Below are positions 8,448-16,929 of a DNA stretch of 64,000 nucleotides, piece by piece; the stretch's first letter is position 1, and each line of letters starts with the position of its first letter. The position numbers were made by a program, and so were the translations under genes. The stretch spans positions 2,418,001 through 2,482,000 of the forward strand of contig NZ_CP012268.1 in assembly GCF_001277195.1 (NCBI RefSeq). The letters run 5' to 3'. The DNA comes from Cronobacter muytjensii ATCC 51329 (GTDB lineage Bacteria > Pseudomonadota > Gammaproteobacteria > Enterobacterales > Enterobacteriaceae). The notes beneath the pieces are model-generated. The model was given only the letters and a program-made list of their open reading frames with translations. It was not told the DNA's origin and made no database searches.

Positions 8448-9647
8448 GTGATAAAGAAAAGCTGCCATGTCATGGTCAAGCCGGTGGGCGCGGCCTGTAA
8501 TCTAAACTGTGATTACTGCTTTTACCTCGAAAAAGCGCAGATTTATCCGGGTCGCCAACAAAAATGTATGGATGACGCGACCCTTGAATTATTCGTTGAA
8601 CAACATATTAAAGCGCAGCAGACCGACGAGGTCATATTCGCCTGGCAAGGCGGTGAGCCAACCCTTGCCGGTCTCGATTTCTATCAGCGCGCCGTTGCTT
8701 TACAGGAAAAATATTCCTGCGGAAAACGGATAATCAATACGCTGCAAACCAACGGGCTGTTACTCAATGACGCATGGTGCCGCTTTTTAAGCAAACATCA
8801 TTTTTTAATCGGTCTTTCCATTGATGGCGATGCAGAGCTGCACGATGCATGGCGTAAAACCCGCTCCGGGAAACCGACGCACGACCGCGTGGAAAACGCG
8901 GTTCGTCTGCTTATAAAGCACCATATTGAATTCAATACCCTGACGGTCGTGAACAATATTAACGTTCACCATCCGCTGCGCGTGTATGACTACCTTCGGA
9001 GCATCGGCAGTCGCGATATGCAGTTTATTCCTCTGCTGGAGCGTCATGCTTTGGCAGGCGAAAACCGCGTTCTGGTGTCCCCTGACGATCAGGCAGACGC
9101 CGCTATTGCGCCCTGGTCAGTGCCCGGTGATGCCTTCGGTGTCTTTTTAAAAACGATTTTTTACACCTGGATACGGCGGGATATTGGCGACATCAGCATT
9201 CAGCTTTTTGATCAGGCGTTCGCCGCCTGGTGCGGCCTGCCTGCGCAAATTTGCGTTTTCGCAGAGCGCTGCGGCAGCGCACTGGCGATGGAAATGAACG
9301 GTGATGTGTATCAGTGCGACCATTATGTCTGGCCCCGCTATAAACTCGGCAATATCCACTCCACCCCGCTTGCCGCACTCCGCGACGGCGATGCAAACCA
9401 GGCTTTTTCACGCGCGAAAGCACATGCTATGGCGGCTGAATGCCACCGTTGCCCTTACCGGTTTGCCTGTTACGGCGGCTGCCCGAAACACCGCATTCTG
9501 CCCTCTGCGGAGGGCAAGCTAAACCGCAACTGGTTTTGTGAGGGGTATCAGGCGTTTTTCAGTTACATCAACCCTTATATGCTGATGTTGAAAACGCTGT
9601 CACAAAGCGGACGCTCCCCGGCGGAGATAAAATGGCTGATCGCCTGA
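8448..9647 (+). CDS. Anaerobic sulfatase-maturating enzyme (radical SAM/SPASM, AslB/anSME type)
   Basis: 399 residues from GTG at 8448, with GAGAGA 7 bp upstream; GTG at 8433 is an alternative adding five residues. Radical SAM motif CNLNCDYC gives Cys17, Cys21 and Cys24 as ligands of the SAM [4Fe-4S] cluster. The C-terminal half has the SPASM Cys pattern (CGLPAQIC, ERCGSALAMEMNGDVYQCDHY, CHRCPYRFACYGGCPKHR) for two auxiliary clusters. Such enzymes oxidise the active-site Cys or Ser of a sulfatase to formylglycine in the cytoplasm before export. Position directly after a CSPSR sulfatase makes that protein the obvious client. Its last 16 bp overlap the next gene. Confidence 0.93.
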   Translation: MIKKSCHVMVKPVGAACNLNCDYCFYLEKAQIYPGRQQKCMDDATLELFVEQHIKAQQTDEVIFAWQGGEPTLAGLDFYQRAVALQEKYSCGKRIINTLQTNGLLLNDAWCRFLSKHHFLIGLSIDGDAELHDAWRKTRSGKPTHDRVENAVRLLIKHHIEFNTLTVVNNINVHHPLRVYDYLRSIGSRDMQFIPLLERHALAGENRVLVSPDDQADAAIAPWSVPGDAFGVFLKTIFYTWIRRDIGDISIQLFDQAFAAWCGLPAQICVFAERCGSALAMEMNGDVYQCDHYVWPRYKLGNIHSTPLAALRDGDANQAFSRAKAHAMAAECHRCPYRFACYGGCPKHRILPSAEGKLNRNWFCEGYQAFFSYINPYMLMLKTLSQSGRSPAEIKWLIA

Positions 9648-10930
9648 AAGGCTCGATAATGCAGGCTGCCGCGCTTTTTCGGACCAGCAATGTGAACGCC
9701 TGTAAGACGTTTGGCTGCAAGAATTTTGGTGTTCTGGGCAGCCCTTCTTATTTGCAGCGCGGCGAAAACATCCTTTGCCAGGCGTGTGGTTTTCCCTTTC
9801 CGGTGATTAGCGCAGCCGCGCTGAATGCATTTAAGGCTGAGGTAAACAGAAACTATCAGGGCGTGATCCGGGCCTGTCCACGCTGCGGGGGACGCAACAG
9901 CCTGATCCGTAACGGCTATGCCGAAAATGGACGACAGCGCCTGCTTTGTACAGGCTGTCGCTCTACATTTGTCTGGTATGAGAAGGCGCACGTGGCCCCT
10001 CACCTTTTACCACTCGCGCAATTGATTCGTACAGGCGGGCGGCTGTATGACTTTCGCGCAGCCAGTGGGATCAGCAATAAAACCTTCGGGCGTGCGCTTC
10101 ATCAACTGGCTTTTGCCGCCCGTATTGCGTCTGCCTCAGTTCACGTCTGCTCCCTGAATCCGGTTTTCGCGACCGCCACCTTTACGCTGGGCTTTAATCA
10201 CTCCGCTAACCGCCTTTACGTCGTGGTAACCGCCGAGAAAGCGAGCCATCAGGTTATCGCGCTGACAACCAACTATGCGCCGCCCGGCGCTGCAATCCCG
10301 GAAAATTACCGTTATCGCGCTGATAAAGAAGAACACATCGATAACGAAAATCTTATCGCCAGGATCTTCGCGAAAGACAGGCAGATAAGGCGGCGCGATC
10401 TTCTTTTCGATACCCGTTATGGGGCTGCGCGCTTAAAAGTTAACGATGCCGGCACTGTGGTTAAGCCGGTACTTGCTGCTTACCGCCATTTTGAAGTCGT
10501 TAAATCGCTGACCGACAACGCCGCGTTGTATACCCGCCATTATCTTGAGCATGAATGTTTCCTTTATGGGGGTTGCCTGATGGCAAACCGGGAGGAGATC
10601 CTGAGTGGTCATTGCCATATCGCTTTTGTTCACGAAGCAGGAAAACGCGTGCCGCAGCAGCCGTATCGCTCTGAAGTGATTGCGTCCGATATTATCTGGA
10701 ACGACATCTGGCGCACGTTTTCTCAACCCGACTACCAAATGGCCGTATGCAGCCTGACCGGCGCGCAGCGTCTCAGTGAGTTACGCGACGCCACGCTCCA
10801 GCCTGCGCGGCGTTTTATCGATTTTGTGTATCGCCACCCTTTTTACCCGCAGCTGGTACGCCTTTCGCCGGCGAACGTCAGCGCGGCGCTGGAATGTCTG
10901 GTAGCGGAATACAACCAGGGCCGAGAGTAG
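9632..10930 (+). CDS. Two-zinc-ribbon protein of unknown function (InsA-like N-terminal fingers)
   Basis: 432 residues, not assigned to a known function. Two zinc ribbons are visible: Cys24/Cys29 with Cys49/Cys52, and CPRC (82-85) with CTGC (106-109). The second, with NGYAENGRQRLLC between, resembles the zinc finger of IS1 InsA and related transposase N-termini. The remaining 300 residues contain His- and Cys-bearing stretches (LLFDTRYGAARL, GHCHIAFVHEAGK) but no DDE triad that I can defend. No terminal inverted repeats were noticed around it. The start overlaps the maturase by 16 bp and GGAG lies just upstream, so it is translationally coupled and belongs to the sulfatase operon. Possibly a DNA-binding regulator domesticated from a transposase; this is inference. 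Confidence 0.7.
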   Translation: MADRLKGSIMQAAALFRTSNVNACKTFGCKNFGVLGSPSYLQRGENILCQACGFPFPVISAAALNAFKAEVNRNYQGVIRACPRCGGRNSLIRNGYAENGRQRLLCTGCRSTFVWYEKAHVAPHLLPLAQLIRTGGRLYDFRAASGISNKTFGRALHQLAFAARIASASVHVCSLNPVFATATFTLGFNHSANRLYVVVTAEKASHQVIALTTNYAPPGAAIPENYRYRADKEEHIDNENLIARIFAKDRQIRRRDLLFDTRYGAARLKVNDAGTVVKPVLAAYRHFEVVKSLTDNAALYTRHYLEHECFLYGGCLMANREEILSGHCHIAFVHEAGKRVPQQPYRSEVIASDIIWNDIWRTFSQPDYQMAVCSLTGAQRLSELRDATLQPARRFIDFVYRHPFYPQLVRLSPANVSAALECLVAEYNQGRE

Positions 10931-11073
10931 CGCCGCTTCGGGATCAATTCGCTTTTAAGCCGTCACTGCGTCGTTTAGCGGCGTCTTACGCGCTGAACAG
11001 ACAAAAAACCTTAACCAGTGCGCGACGGGTGTCTTTCTCTGCTGCGTCTTACCCTGCACAGACATACCGCACG

Positions 11074-12408
11074 TTACGGCGCGGTGTTGTCAGGCGTATC
11101 AGGCGTGAGCAACACGTACCGGTAAAGCAGTTGACTGAGACGGCTTTCAGTCTCAACGCGCAGCGCCTCGGGAACAGCGCCTTGCTGACGCTGCGCCGCC
11201 ATCCGACGCAGCAGCTCCTCGGCAGGCGGCATCGCGTCAAACGCCTGACGAATGTTAAACACCATGGTTTTAAGCTCGCTGCCTGTCAGGTATTTGCCGC
11301 GCCGCTCATCCAGCGCGTTGAGCCGCGCGGCGAGCTGATCGAGCTGCGTCATGCCCTGATGCCAGCCATCCAGATGTTGTAAAGGCAGCGCGGCCGCGCT
11401 CATCTGCTGACGCCACCGACGCGCAAGCGCCTGCGCCTGCGGGTTTTGCGGCCAGAGCGCGTCCGCCTGGCGCACCAGTTCACCACCGTAGCGAATATTG
11501 CGATCCGGCGGCAGACGCGCAAGCCAGTCCAGACGCTGGCGCGTGGGCGCGAAAACGGTCTGCGGAGCGAGCCTGCGCCCGCGCTCAGGCGTCAGTACGG
11601 CGCCGGTCGCCACTTTCGGCCATGCATCCAGCGACGCCGCAACCTGCGCCGCCAGCGGGTCGGGACGCTGATACGCCTGCCAGCCGAGCAGCCCCCCGCC
11701 GCCTGCCACCAGCATGGTCAGCATGCCGGCAAGGAAAGGTTTCAGGCGAGTTTTATCGATAGCGCGGCGCGGCATTTCCGGCGATGCCGCCAGGCTTGCG
11801 GCGACATAAACACGGCGCGCATCGTCAGAAGACTCATCACACGGCGGCGTTGCGACATCCGCCGCCCGCGCGTCGCCCTCGCCTGTTTCGCTCTCCAGCC
11901 GCGCTGCGGCCTGCTGAAACTGCGCCCGCAGCGCGTCCATCTGGCTCACATGCTTAAGCTCAAGGCGCGCCAGCACTGCAATCATTGACGAGAGATACTG
12001 CTCCGCCTGATAAAGCGCGCCGAGATCGGCATAGCGCAGCGACAAGGTGCGCAGCGTCTGCTGCACGCGCTGGCTGAAACTGCTTAAGATCTCCATACGC
12101 GCATGTACTGGCTGCGGCCACAGGTTGCCCCACTGGTGCGCGATAAGCGCCGCCAGAATCGCCAGCCCTTCGTTGAGGCCAGGCAAGCCCAGCAGGCGCA
12201 GGCGGGCCTGCGTATACCAGACGGCGGTTTGCAGTTCGACGCCGTTGCGCTCAAAGAGGGAGAGCGATAACTGTTCGACCCGTCGCCAGTCCACATCGGG
12301 GCGCGCCGGGTGCGTGAGTTTGCTGAGCTCTTCGCGCAGCGCGGCGTAGTCCGGCAGCAGACGCGGATCGCCGCCGGTTTTGAGATGTCGTTCAGAAGGG
12401 GTGTTCAT
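11074..12408 (-). CDS. VasL-type T6SS-associated protein (ImpA/TssA-like N-terminus)
   Basis: 444 residues. The N-terminal half (to about residue 170) is an ImpA_N-type helical domain, the same fold used by TssA. A membrane segment follows (LKPFLAGMLTMLVAGGGG, near residue 230), then a C-terminal VasL-like domain ending in RYVLLTPDTPDN. Such proteins are encoded in enterobacterial type VI secretion clusters and are membrane-anchored TssA-like accessory factors. It is 23 bp after tssE and the last gene of the leftward tssA-tssE-vasL run. Start ATG at 12408 has AGGG upstream. Assignment as VasL type is by domain layout and neighbours. Confidence 0.8.
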   Translation of the reverse strand: MNTPSERHLKTGGDPRLLPDYAALREELSKLTHPARPDVDWRRVEQLSLSLFERNGVELQTAVWYTQARLRLLGLPGLNEGLAILAALIAHQWGNLWPQPVHARMEILSSFSQRVQQTLRTLSLRYADLGALYQAEQYLSSMIAVLARLELKHVSQMDALRAQFQQAAARLESETGEGDARAADVATPPCDESSDDARRVYVAASLAASPEMPRRAIDKTRLKPFLAGMLTMLVAGGGGLLGWQAYQRPDPLAAQVAASLDAWPKVATGAVLTPERGRRLAPQTVFAPTRQRLDWLARLPPDRNIRYGGELVRQADALWPQNPQAQALARRWRQQMSAAALPLQHLDGWHQGMTQLDQLAARLNALDERRGKYLTGSELKTMVFNIRQAFDAMPPAEELLRRMAAQRQQGAVPEALRVETESRLSQLLYRYVLLTPDTPDNTAP

Positions 12409-12431
12409 GATATCCCTGTCGGAAAAGCCGC

Positions 12432-12887
12432 TCAGAGGGCGGCCCGGTTATCCATTAATTGCTGTTGTTTAAGATGGCGGATAAGTACCCGCCCTTCGGG
12501 CATAAATTCCGTGCCGTAGCGCACCAGCCCGACGCCTTTCAGCTCGGCGTCGATGGCGTAGCGCAGCTCGCCTGGTGTGGTTTGCGCCAGCAGCGCGATG
12601 TTGAGGCGCTTGAGGCGTGGCTCATATTTCAGCAGCACGGCACAGAGTGTGCTGATAAGTTCATGCGCCGTGCCGGGCATTCCCTGGAGGATTTTGGTCA
12701 TATCCGGCAGGCCGTAGTCCGGCAGATGCTTCAGGCTACCGGCGCGGGTATTGAGGATACGCTGCATATTGTCGAGCACCGACAGGATGACCTGGTTTTC
12801 CTCGCTGACGTCATGCAGCGCCAGCCCACCTGCGAAATTACCGTAGAGGATTTCATAAAGCGAGGGCGTGTGATGGCTTTCGGGCAT
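12432..12887 (-). CDS. tssE: Type VI secretion baseplate subunit TssE (gp25-like)
   Basis: 151 residues, the family's usual size. TssE is the phage gp25-like wedge protein of the T6SS baseplate. Visible family features: SLYEILYGNF near the start, the segment VILSVLDNMQRILNTRAGSLKHLPDYGLPDMT, and the C-terminal VGLVRYGTEFMPEGRVLIRHLK. The frame is intact. It lies 21 bp after the broken tssA and 23 bp before the VasL-type gene. No tssB, C, F, G, J, K, L or M is in this window, so it cannot work unless those genes are elsewhere. Confidence 0.93.
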   Translation of the reverse strand: MPESHHTPSLYEILYGNFAGGLALHDVSEENQVILSVLDNMQRILNTRAGSLKHLPDYGLPDMTKILQGMPGTAHELISTLCAVLLKYEPRLKRLNIALLAQTTPGELRYAIDAELKGVGLVRYGTEFMPEGRVLIRHLKQQQLMDNRAAL

Positions 12888-12908
12888 GTTTTTTTTCCCT
12901 GAACAGGC

Positions 12909-14487
12909 TTAACTACACAAAACAGCGGCGCGCGCCGGGTCAATGGCGATAAGCGTCGCGAGCAGCTGTTCCATATCCGCATGCAGGCGCGCTTTATCCG
13001 TATCGCTGCGCCCGGCCTTCATGCGCAGCAGCCGCAGCCGCCGGGCGCTCACCTCGAACAGCAGCGCAGGCTCCCATTGCGGCAACGTCATGGCCGAGGC
13101 CGCTGTTTGCAGTTCAGCCAGCAGATGCAGCGCCAGTTCATTTTTGCCGTATTGCTCGGCAAGACGCGCCATCAGCAGACGCAGCAGCCAGCGCTGACGC
13201 GTTGAAGTCAACGATGGCCGGCTCTGTAACCAGCCCAGCGCGGCGTCAACGCCTTCGCTGTCAGCGAGCGCAATGGCTTCCGGCTCCAGTTGTAGCACCT
13301 CGTCGTCGCCCGCGCCGCATGTGTCGGCAGCAGGCATCTCATGTTGACCGGGCGACGCCTCCCGTACCTGCTGCGTGATCCAGTGCTGCGTCACCTCATC
13401 GGCGAACGGCGTGCCATCATTAAACGCCAGCGTCTCAAGACCCGGCAGGCGGTTCAGCAGGCCATTCAGATCGGCGCGAATAATCCCCGCCAGCGTCTCC
13501 TGACCGGATTTCAGCACCGCTTCGTGGGTATACCACTGCACATCAAGCCACAGATGATTAGCGCCGCGTGAAAACAGGCTGTCTGCCTGCTCCAGCAGCT
13601 CGGGCCAGCTCTGCTGGAGCCAGAGGCGTTTTAGCAGCGCGCTGGTCGGCCTTTGGCGGCTCAATGCGGGTGCGCCCGTCGTCTGACAGCGGCGGCAATT
13701 GGTGGAGTGTGTCGTGACGCAGGCATTTCATCAGCCGGTGCGCGGCAAGCCAGCCGTCGGGCTGATTGCGCAAATAGTCGGCAAGCAGGCGGCCCTGATC
13801 CAGCAGATCGCGCCCTGAGGCGATCGCGCTGATGGCCGGCGCGGCATGGGTGGCAAGGGCGTCGCTGGTGGTTTGGGGCACAACGGCATCAACGCCGCCC
13901 GCTTTCATCAGCCGGGCCTCCAGCGCGCCATAGAGCGCGGCAAGTTGCGGGCGCGCCGCCGCCTCGTCGTGCGCCAGCGCCTGGTCAATCAGGAGCAGCG
14001 CGCCTGCGGTACGTCTGGCATCTTCACGGGTGACTTCGGGCCAGACAGAAAGACTGTCGAGCACGCGTGAACCCGCGAGCCACTCAAGCGACGCCTGACG
14101 ACGTCGCGCACGCTGCGGATGAAGCGTTGCGCCGAAACGCTGTAGCAGCGCGGCTATCAACTCCAGCCCTTCGGCAAAGCCCGCCTCGCCGTCGCGGTGC
14201 AGCCGCGCCCAGGCATAATAAGTGGCGACGCGGAGATCTTTCGCGGCAGTCATCAGGACTTTTTCCGCAAGCGCGCCGACCCGCGTGGTATCCGCGCCGG
14301 AGAGTTTATTGACTTCTTCGCGGATCTGCTGGAAATCGTCGTTGTAACCCGGATCGTCGCCGGTGGGATTATGGTCGAAAATAGGTTGCAGCCATTTTTC
14401 CCACAGCGCGAGGCGCTGCTGCGCCTGCGGCGCCAGTTCCTCCGCGCTCGCCTGACAACTTTCTATAACCGTTTGCAGCGATGCCAT
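12909..14487 (-). pseudogene. tssA: tssA, disrupted by a frameshift
   Basis: Two overlapping frames together make one TssA of about 530 residues. The 5' frame (14487 down to 13558, 309 residues) carries the ImpA_N domain and runs in register to PPKADQR near residue 283, then continues as unrelated sequence. The 3' frame (ending 12909) picks up as ALLKRLWLQQSWPELLEQAD and carries the VasJ-like C-terminal domain. The break falls in a short GC repeat near 13637-13643, where CAGCGCGCTG would have to be two bases longer (one more GC) to keep the frame. TssA caps and polymerises the T6SS tail. Either a true 2-bp deletion or a sequencing error. The start at 14487 has GGGAGAG upstream. Confidence 0.85.
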
Positions 14488-14799
14488 TGTTTCTCTCCCT
14501 GAAACCCGCCGGTGATAGCTCTGCCCCGCCGCCGCGCGGCGGAATAGTTCACTGAGCAGCAGATGCTACGCGCGGACGAGGCGCTGACAAGCGCAAGGCG
14601 TCAGGCAGATGTAACAGACTATACGGACAGCGCGCGCGTTAGCGCGCGCACACGTTGTCTTTGCGCGACACAGGAATTGTCTTTGGTAACAAACTTGCAG
14701 GAAGACGTTAAGAAACGCCTGACAGGAAACGCCAGAAAGCGCGGAAAGAAACTCTCCAAATGAAAAAGGGGACGCCTTTCGGCATCCCCTTAAATTGGT
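14488..14799. other. Gap between tssA and serT, with a GC palindrome
   Basis: 312 bp with no gene I can support. It holds the tssA ribosome site, the serT terminator, and a perfect palindrome GCGCGCGC (14630-14637) GTTA GCGCGCGC (14642-14649), whose alternating purine-pyrimidine run could adopt Z-form or act as a stem-loop. No second copy of the tRNA 3' end was noticed here or at the yccJ side of the block. Confidence 0.5.
14762..14792 (-). terminator. Terminator of serT
   Basis: On the minus strand GGGGATGCC / GGCGTCCCC form a 9-bp stem with one G.T pair and a GAAA loop, followed by TTTTTC. It begins about 7 bp after the tRNA 3' end. Confidence 0.8.
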
Positions 14800-14887
14800 T
14801 GGCGGAAGCGCAGAGATTCGAACTCTGGAACCCTTTCGGGTCGCCGGTTTTCAAGACCGGTGCCTTCAACCGCTCGGCCACACTTCC
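14800..14887 (-). tRNA. serT: tRNA-Ser(UGA)
   Basis: 88 nt with encoded 3' CCA (complement of 14800-14802). The minus-strand sequence starts GGAAGTGTGGCCGAGCGGTT, matching E. coli tRNA-Ser; anticodon TGA is the complement of 14851-14853. The long class II variable arm (CGACCCGAAAGGGTTC) and the T-loop TTCGAAT are present. The acceptor stem pairs GGAAGTG with CGCTTCC, with a G.C/T wobble. Next to yccA as serT is in E. coli. The accessory block lies at its 3' side, the usual side for tRNA-directed integration. Confidence 0.97.
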
Positions 14888-15044
14888 GCAATGACGCGAA
14901 CTATAAACATCCCCCTGCGCCGTGTAAAGCCCGAATGTGTTCGATTGCCTTAAAAACAGCCAAAAGCGCGCTAATCGACTGAAATATCGGCACAACGATC
15001 ACATTTGCAGCATTTTTACCGACCCTTACGGCGCTCGCCCGGGG

Positions 15045-16670
15045 TTAATGTTTTTTGATGTACATATCTTTGGTGTAATAAAAGCCCAGGTTACTGGAGT
15101 AAAAACCGCCAACCCAGGGCTTCACCATGTGGGTGCGAACATAGTGGTAAACCGGAATCGCGGGCACGTCGTCAGCCAGAATGGTTTCCGCCTGCTGATA
15201 AAACGTCCCACGCGCGGTGACATCAGCCGCTTTCGCCGCATTCGCGAGCGCCTCGTCATAGGCTTTGTTGGTGTAGCGTGAGGTGTTCTGGCTGTCACCG
15301 GTGCGGTAGTTGTTCAGAAATGTCGAGGCATCGTCATAATCGGCGTTCCACGCGTAGCGCACCACGTCGAAGTTACCGGTGTGTTTGTTATCAAGCATGG
15401 TTTTCCACTCCTGGTTCTGGAGTTTTACCACCACGCCGAGATTTTTTTGCCACATGGAACTCGCCGCAATGGCGATGCGCTGGTGCGATTCCATCGTGTT
15501 ATAAAGCAAGTTAAACGTGAGCGGATGCTGTGCGTTGAAGCCCGCCGCCTCCAGCAGTTTTTTCGCCTCGCTGATACGTTTTTCCAGCGGCCAGCTGGCA
15601 TATTCCGGCGGAGTGATGCTTACACCGCCAATCTCCGGCTGGCTGACCACCCACGCCGGTCGCTGCCCCTGCCCCAGCACTTTCGCTGCGATGATATTTT
15701 TATCGAGCGCCATGTTGAGCGCACGGCGCACGCGCGGATCGTTAAACGGTGCTTTGCTGGTATTGAATTCGTAATAATAGGTGCCAAGCAGTGGCGAGAC
15801 GTCCACCTGCTCCGGCATCGTTTTTTTCAGCTGCGCGAACTGATTGAGTGGCACGGTGCTGGTGATGTCAATTTCACCCGCTTTGTAGCGGTTCAGATCT
15901 GCGGTTTCAGCGGCGATCGGCAAGTAAGTGACCTTATTAATCACCGTCTCTTTATCATTCCAGTAGCGTTTATTACGCTCGGCTACAATCTTTTCATTGA
16001 CCACCCAGTCAATGACTTTATACGCGCCGCTACAAACAAAATGCTCCGGACGCGCCCATTTATCGCCGAAACGCTCAACGGCGGTTTTATCGATGGGTAC
16101 CAGCGACGGGTGCGCCAGCATCGACAGGAACGCCGCGGTGGGCTGCGTGAGGGTGACCTGGATTGTGTTGTCATCCAGCGCTTTGACTCCCAGCGTGTCC
16201 GCCGGTTTCTTGCCATTCGCTATCTCAGCGGCATTTTCAATATTCATGTTGCCGGGAAAGCTGGCGTAAGGCGAGACGGTTTTCGGGTCAACCAGACGAC
16301 GCCAGCTCCAGACCACATCTTCCGCCGTAATGGGCTCGCCGTCGGACCAGGTCACGCCTTTGCGCAGATGAAACGTCCAGACGGTGTTGTCTTTGTTTTC
16401 CCAGCTTTGCGCAAGCCGCGGCTCAATGGAGCCATCCTTACGCACTGCCACCAGCCCTTCGAAAACATCGCTGATGATATTGAATTCGACATCGCTTTCT
16501 ACTTTATGCGGGTCGAGCGAGGCAGGTTCGCTGCCATTGTTGCGCACCAGTTCCTGTTTTGCAGCAAGCTCAACGCCTGCCGGCACCTGCGCCGCATACG
16601 CCGTCGCGCATGCGCCCGAAATGACGGCAGCGATGAGAGAAAAAGACAGAGCTTTCTGTTTCACGTTCAT
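15045..16670 (-). CDS. Periplasmic peptide-binding protein, OppA/MppA family
   Basis: 541 residues, family length. Signal peptide MNVKQKALSFSLIAAVISGACATAYA with cleavage before AQVPAG. Solute-binding family 5 features: LVRNNGSEPASLDPHKVE, WTFHLRKGVTWSDGEPITAEDVVWSW, LGTYYYEFNTSKAPFNDPRVRRAL, and the C-terminal VKPWVGGFYSSNLG ending MYIKKH. It binds oligopeptides or muropeptides for an Opp-type ABC importer. The sequence shares segments with both OppA and MppA (KVLGQGQRPAW and LLYNTMESHQRIAIA are more MppA-like), so the ligand is uncertain. No permease or ATPase genes lie beside it, so it probably serves transporter components encoded elsewhere. Single gene between yccA and serT, not part of the usual E. 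coli order here. Confidence 0.9.
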   Translation of the reverse strand: MNVKQKALSFSLIAAVISGACATAYAAQVPAGVELAAKQELVRNNGSEPASLDPHKVESDVEFNIISDVFEGLVAVRKDGSIEPRLAQSWENKDNTVWTFHLRKGVTWSDGEPITAEDVVWSWRRLVDPKTVSPYASFPGNMNIENAAEIANGKKPADTLGVKALDDNTIQVTLTQPTAAFLSMLAHPSLVPIDKTAVERFGDKWARPEHFVCSGAYKVIDWVVNEKIVAERNKRYWNDKETVINKVTYLPIAAETADLNRYKAGEIDITSTVPLNQFAQLKKTMPEQVDVSPLLGTYYYEFNTSKAPFNDPRVRRALNMALDKNIIAAKVLGQGQRPAWVVSQPEIGGVSITPPEYASWPLEKRISEAKKLLEAAGFNAQHPLTFNLLYNTMESHQRIAIAASSMWQKNLGVVVKLQNQEWKTMLDNKHTGNFDVVRYAWNADYDDASTFLNNYRTGDSQNTSRYTNKAYDEALANAAKAADVTARGTFYQQAETILADDVPAIPVYHYVRTHMVKPWVGGFYSSNLGFYYTKDMYIKKH

Positions 16671-16929
16671 TTTCCACGCCTTGTGTGTTGTTGTGATATG
16701 TCGTTAACACAGATAGACGCGCGCCGGCTTTCGCGCAACGGTTTTACGTCATATATAAGAGGGGGATCTGAAAGCACGCCGGAGCCGACCGTTTTTTATG
16801 ATATAAATGCGTTTTCTGAGTCCTTGTTTTTAGAGAAATAAAGCAGCGTAAAGATGGGTAAAAGCCCTTTTCCCGTTGCGTGCAACCTTCTATGCTCGGA
16901 AACTAAATACCTGTAATGAGAGACTACTC

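Noticed and set aside
9632..10930. IS1-like insertion sequence
   Set aside because: Only the zinc finger resembles InsA; no InsB partner, no terminal inverted repeats or target duplication noticed, and the gene is coupled to the maturase.
14800..14887. serT as an attachment site with a direct repeat at the far end of the block
   Set aside because: No copy of the tRNA 3' end was noticed around 3813-3880 or 10930-11070, and no integrase gene is present.
15381..16841. 486-residue plus-strand frame opposite the OppA-like gene
   Set aside because: Antisense shadow of an intact solute-binding protein.
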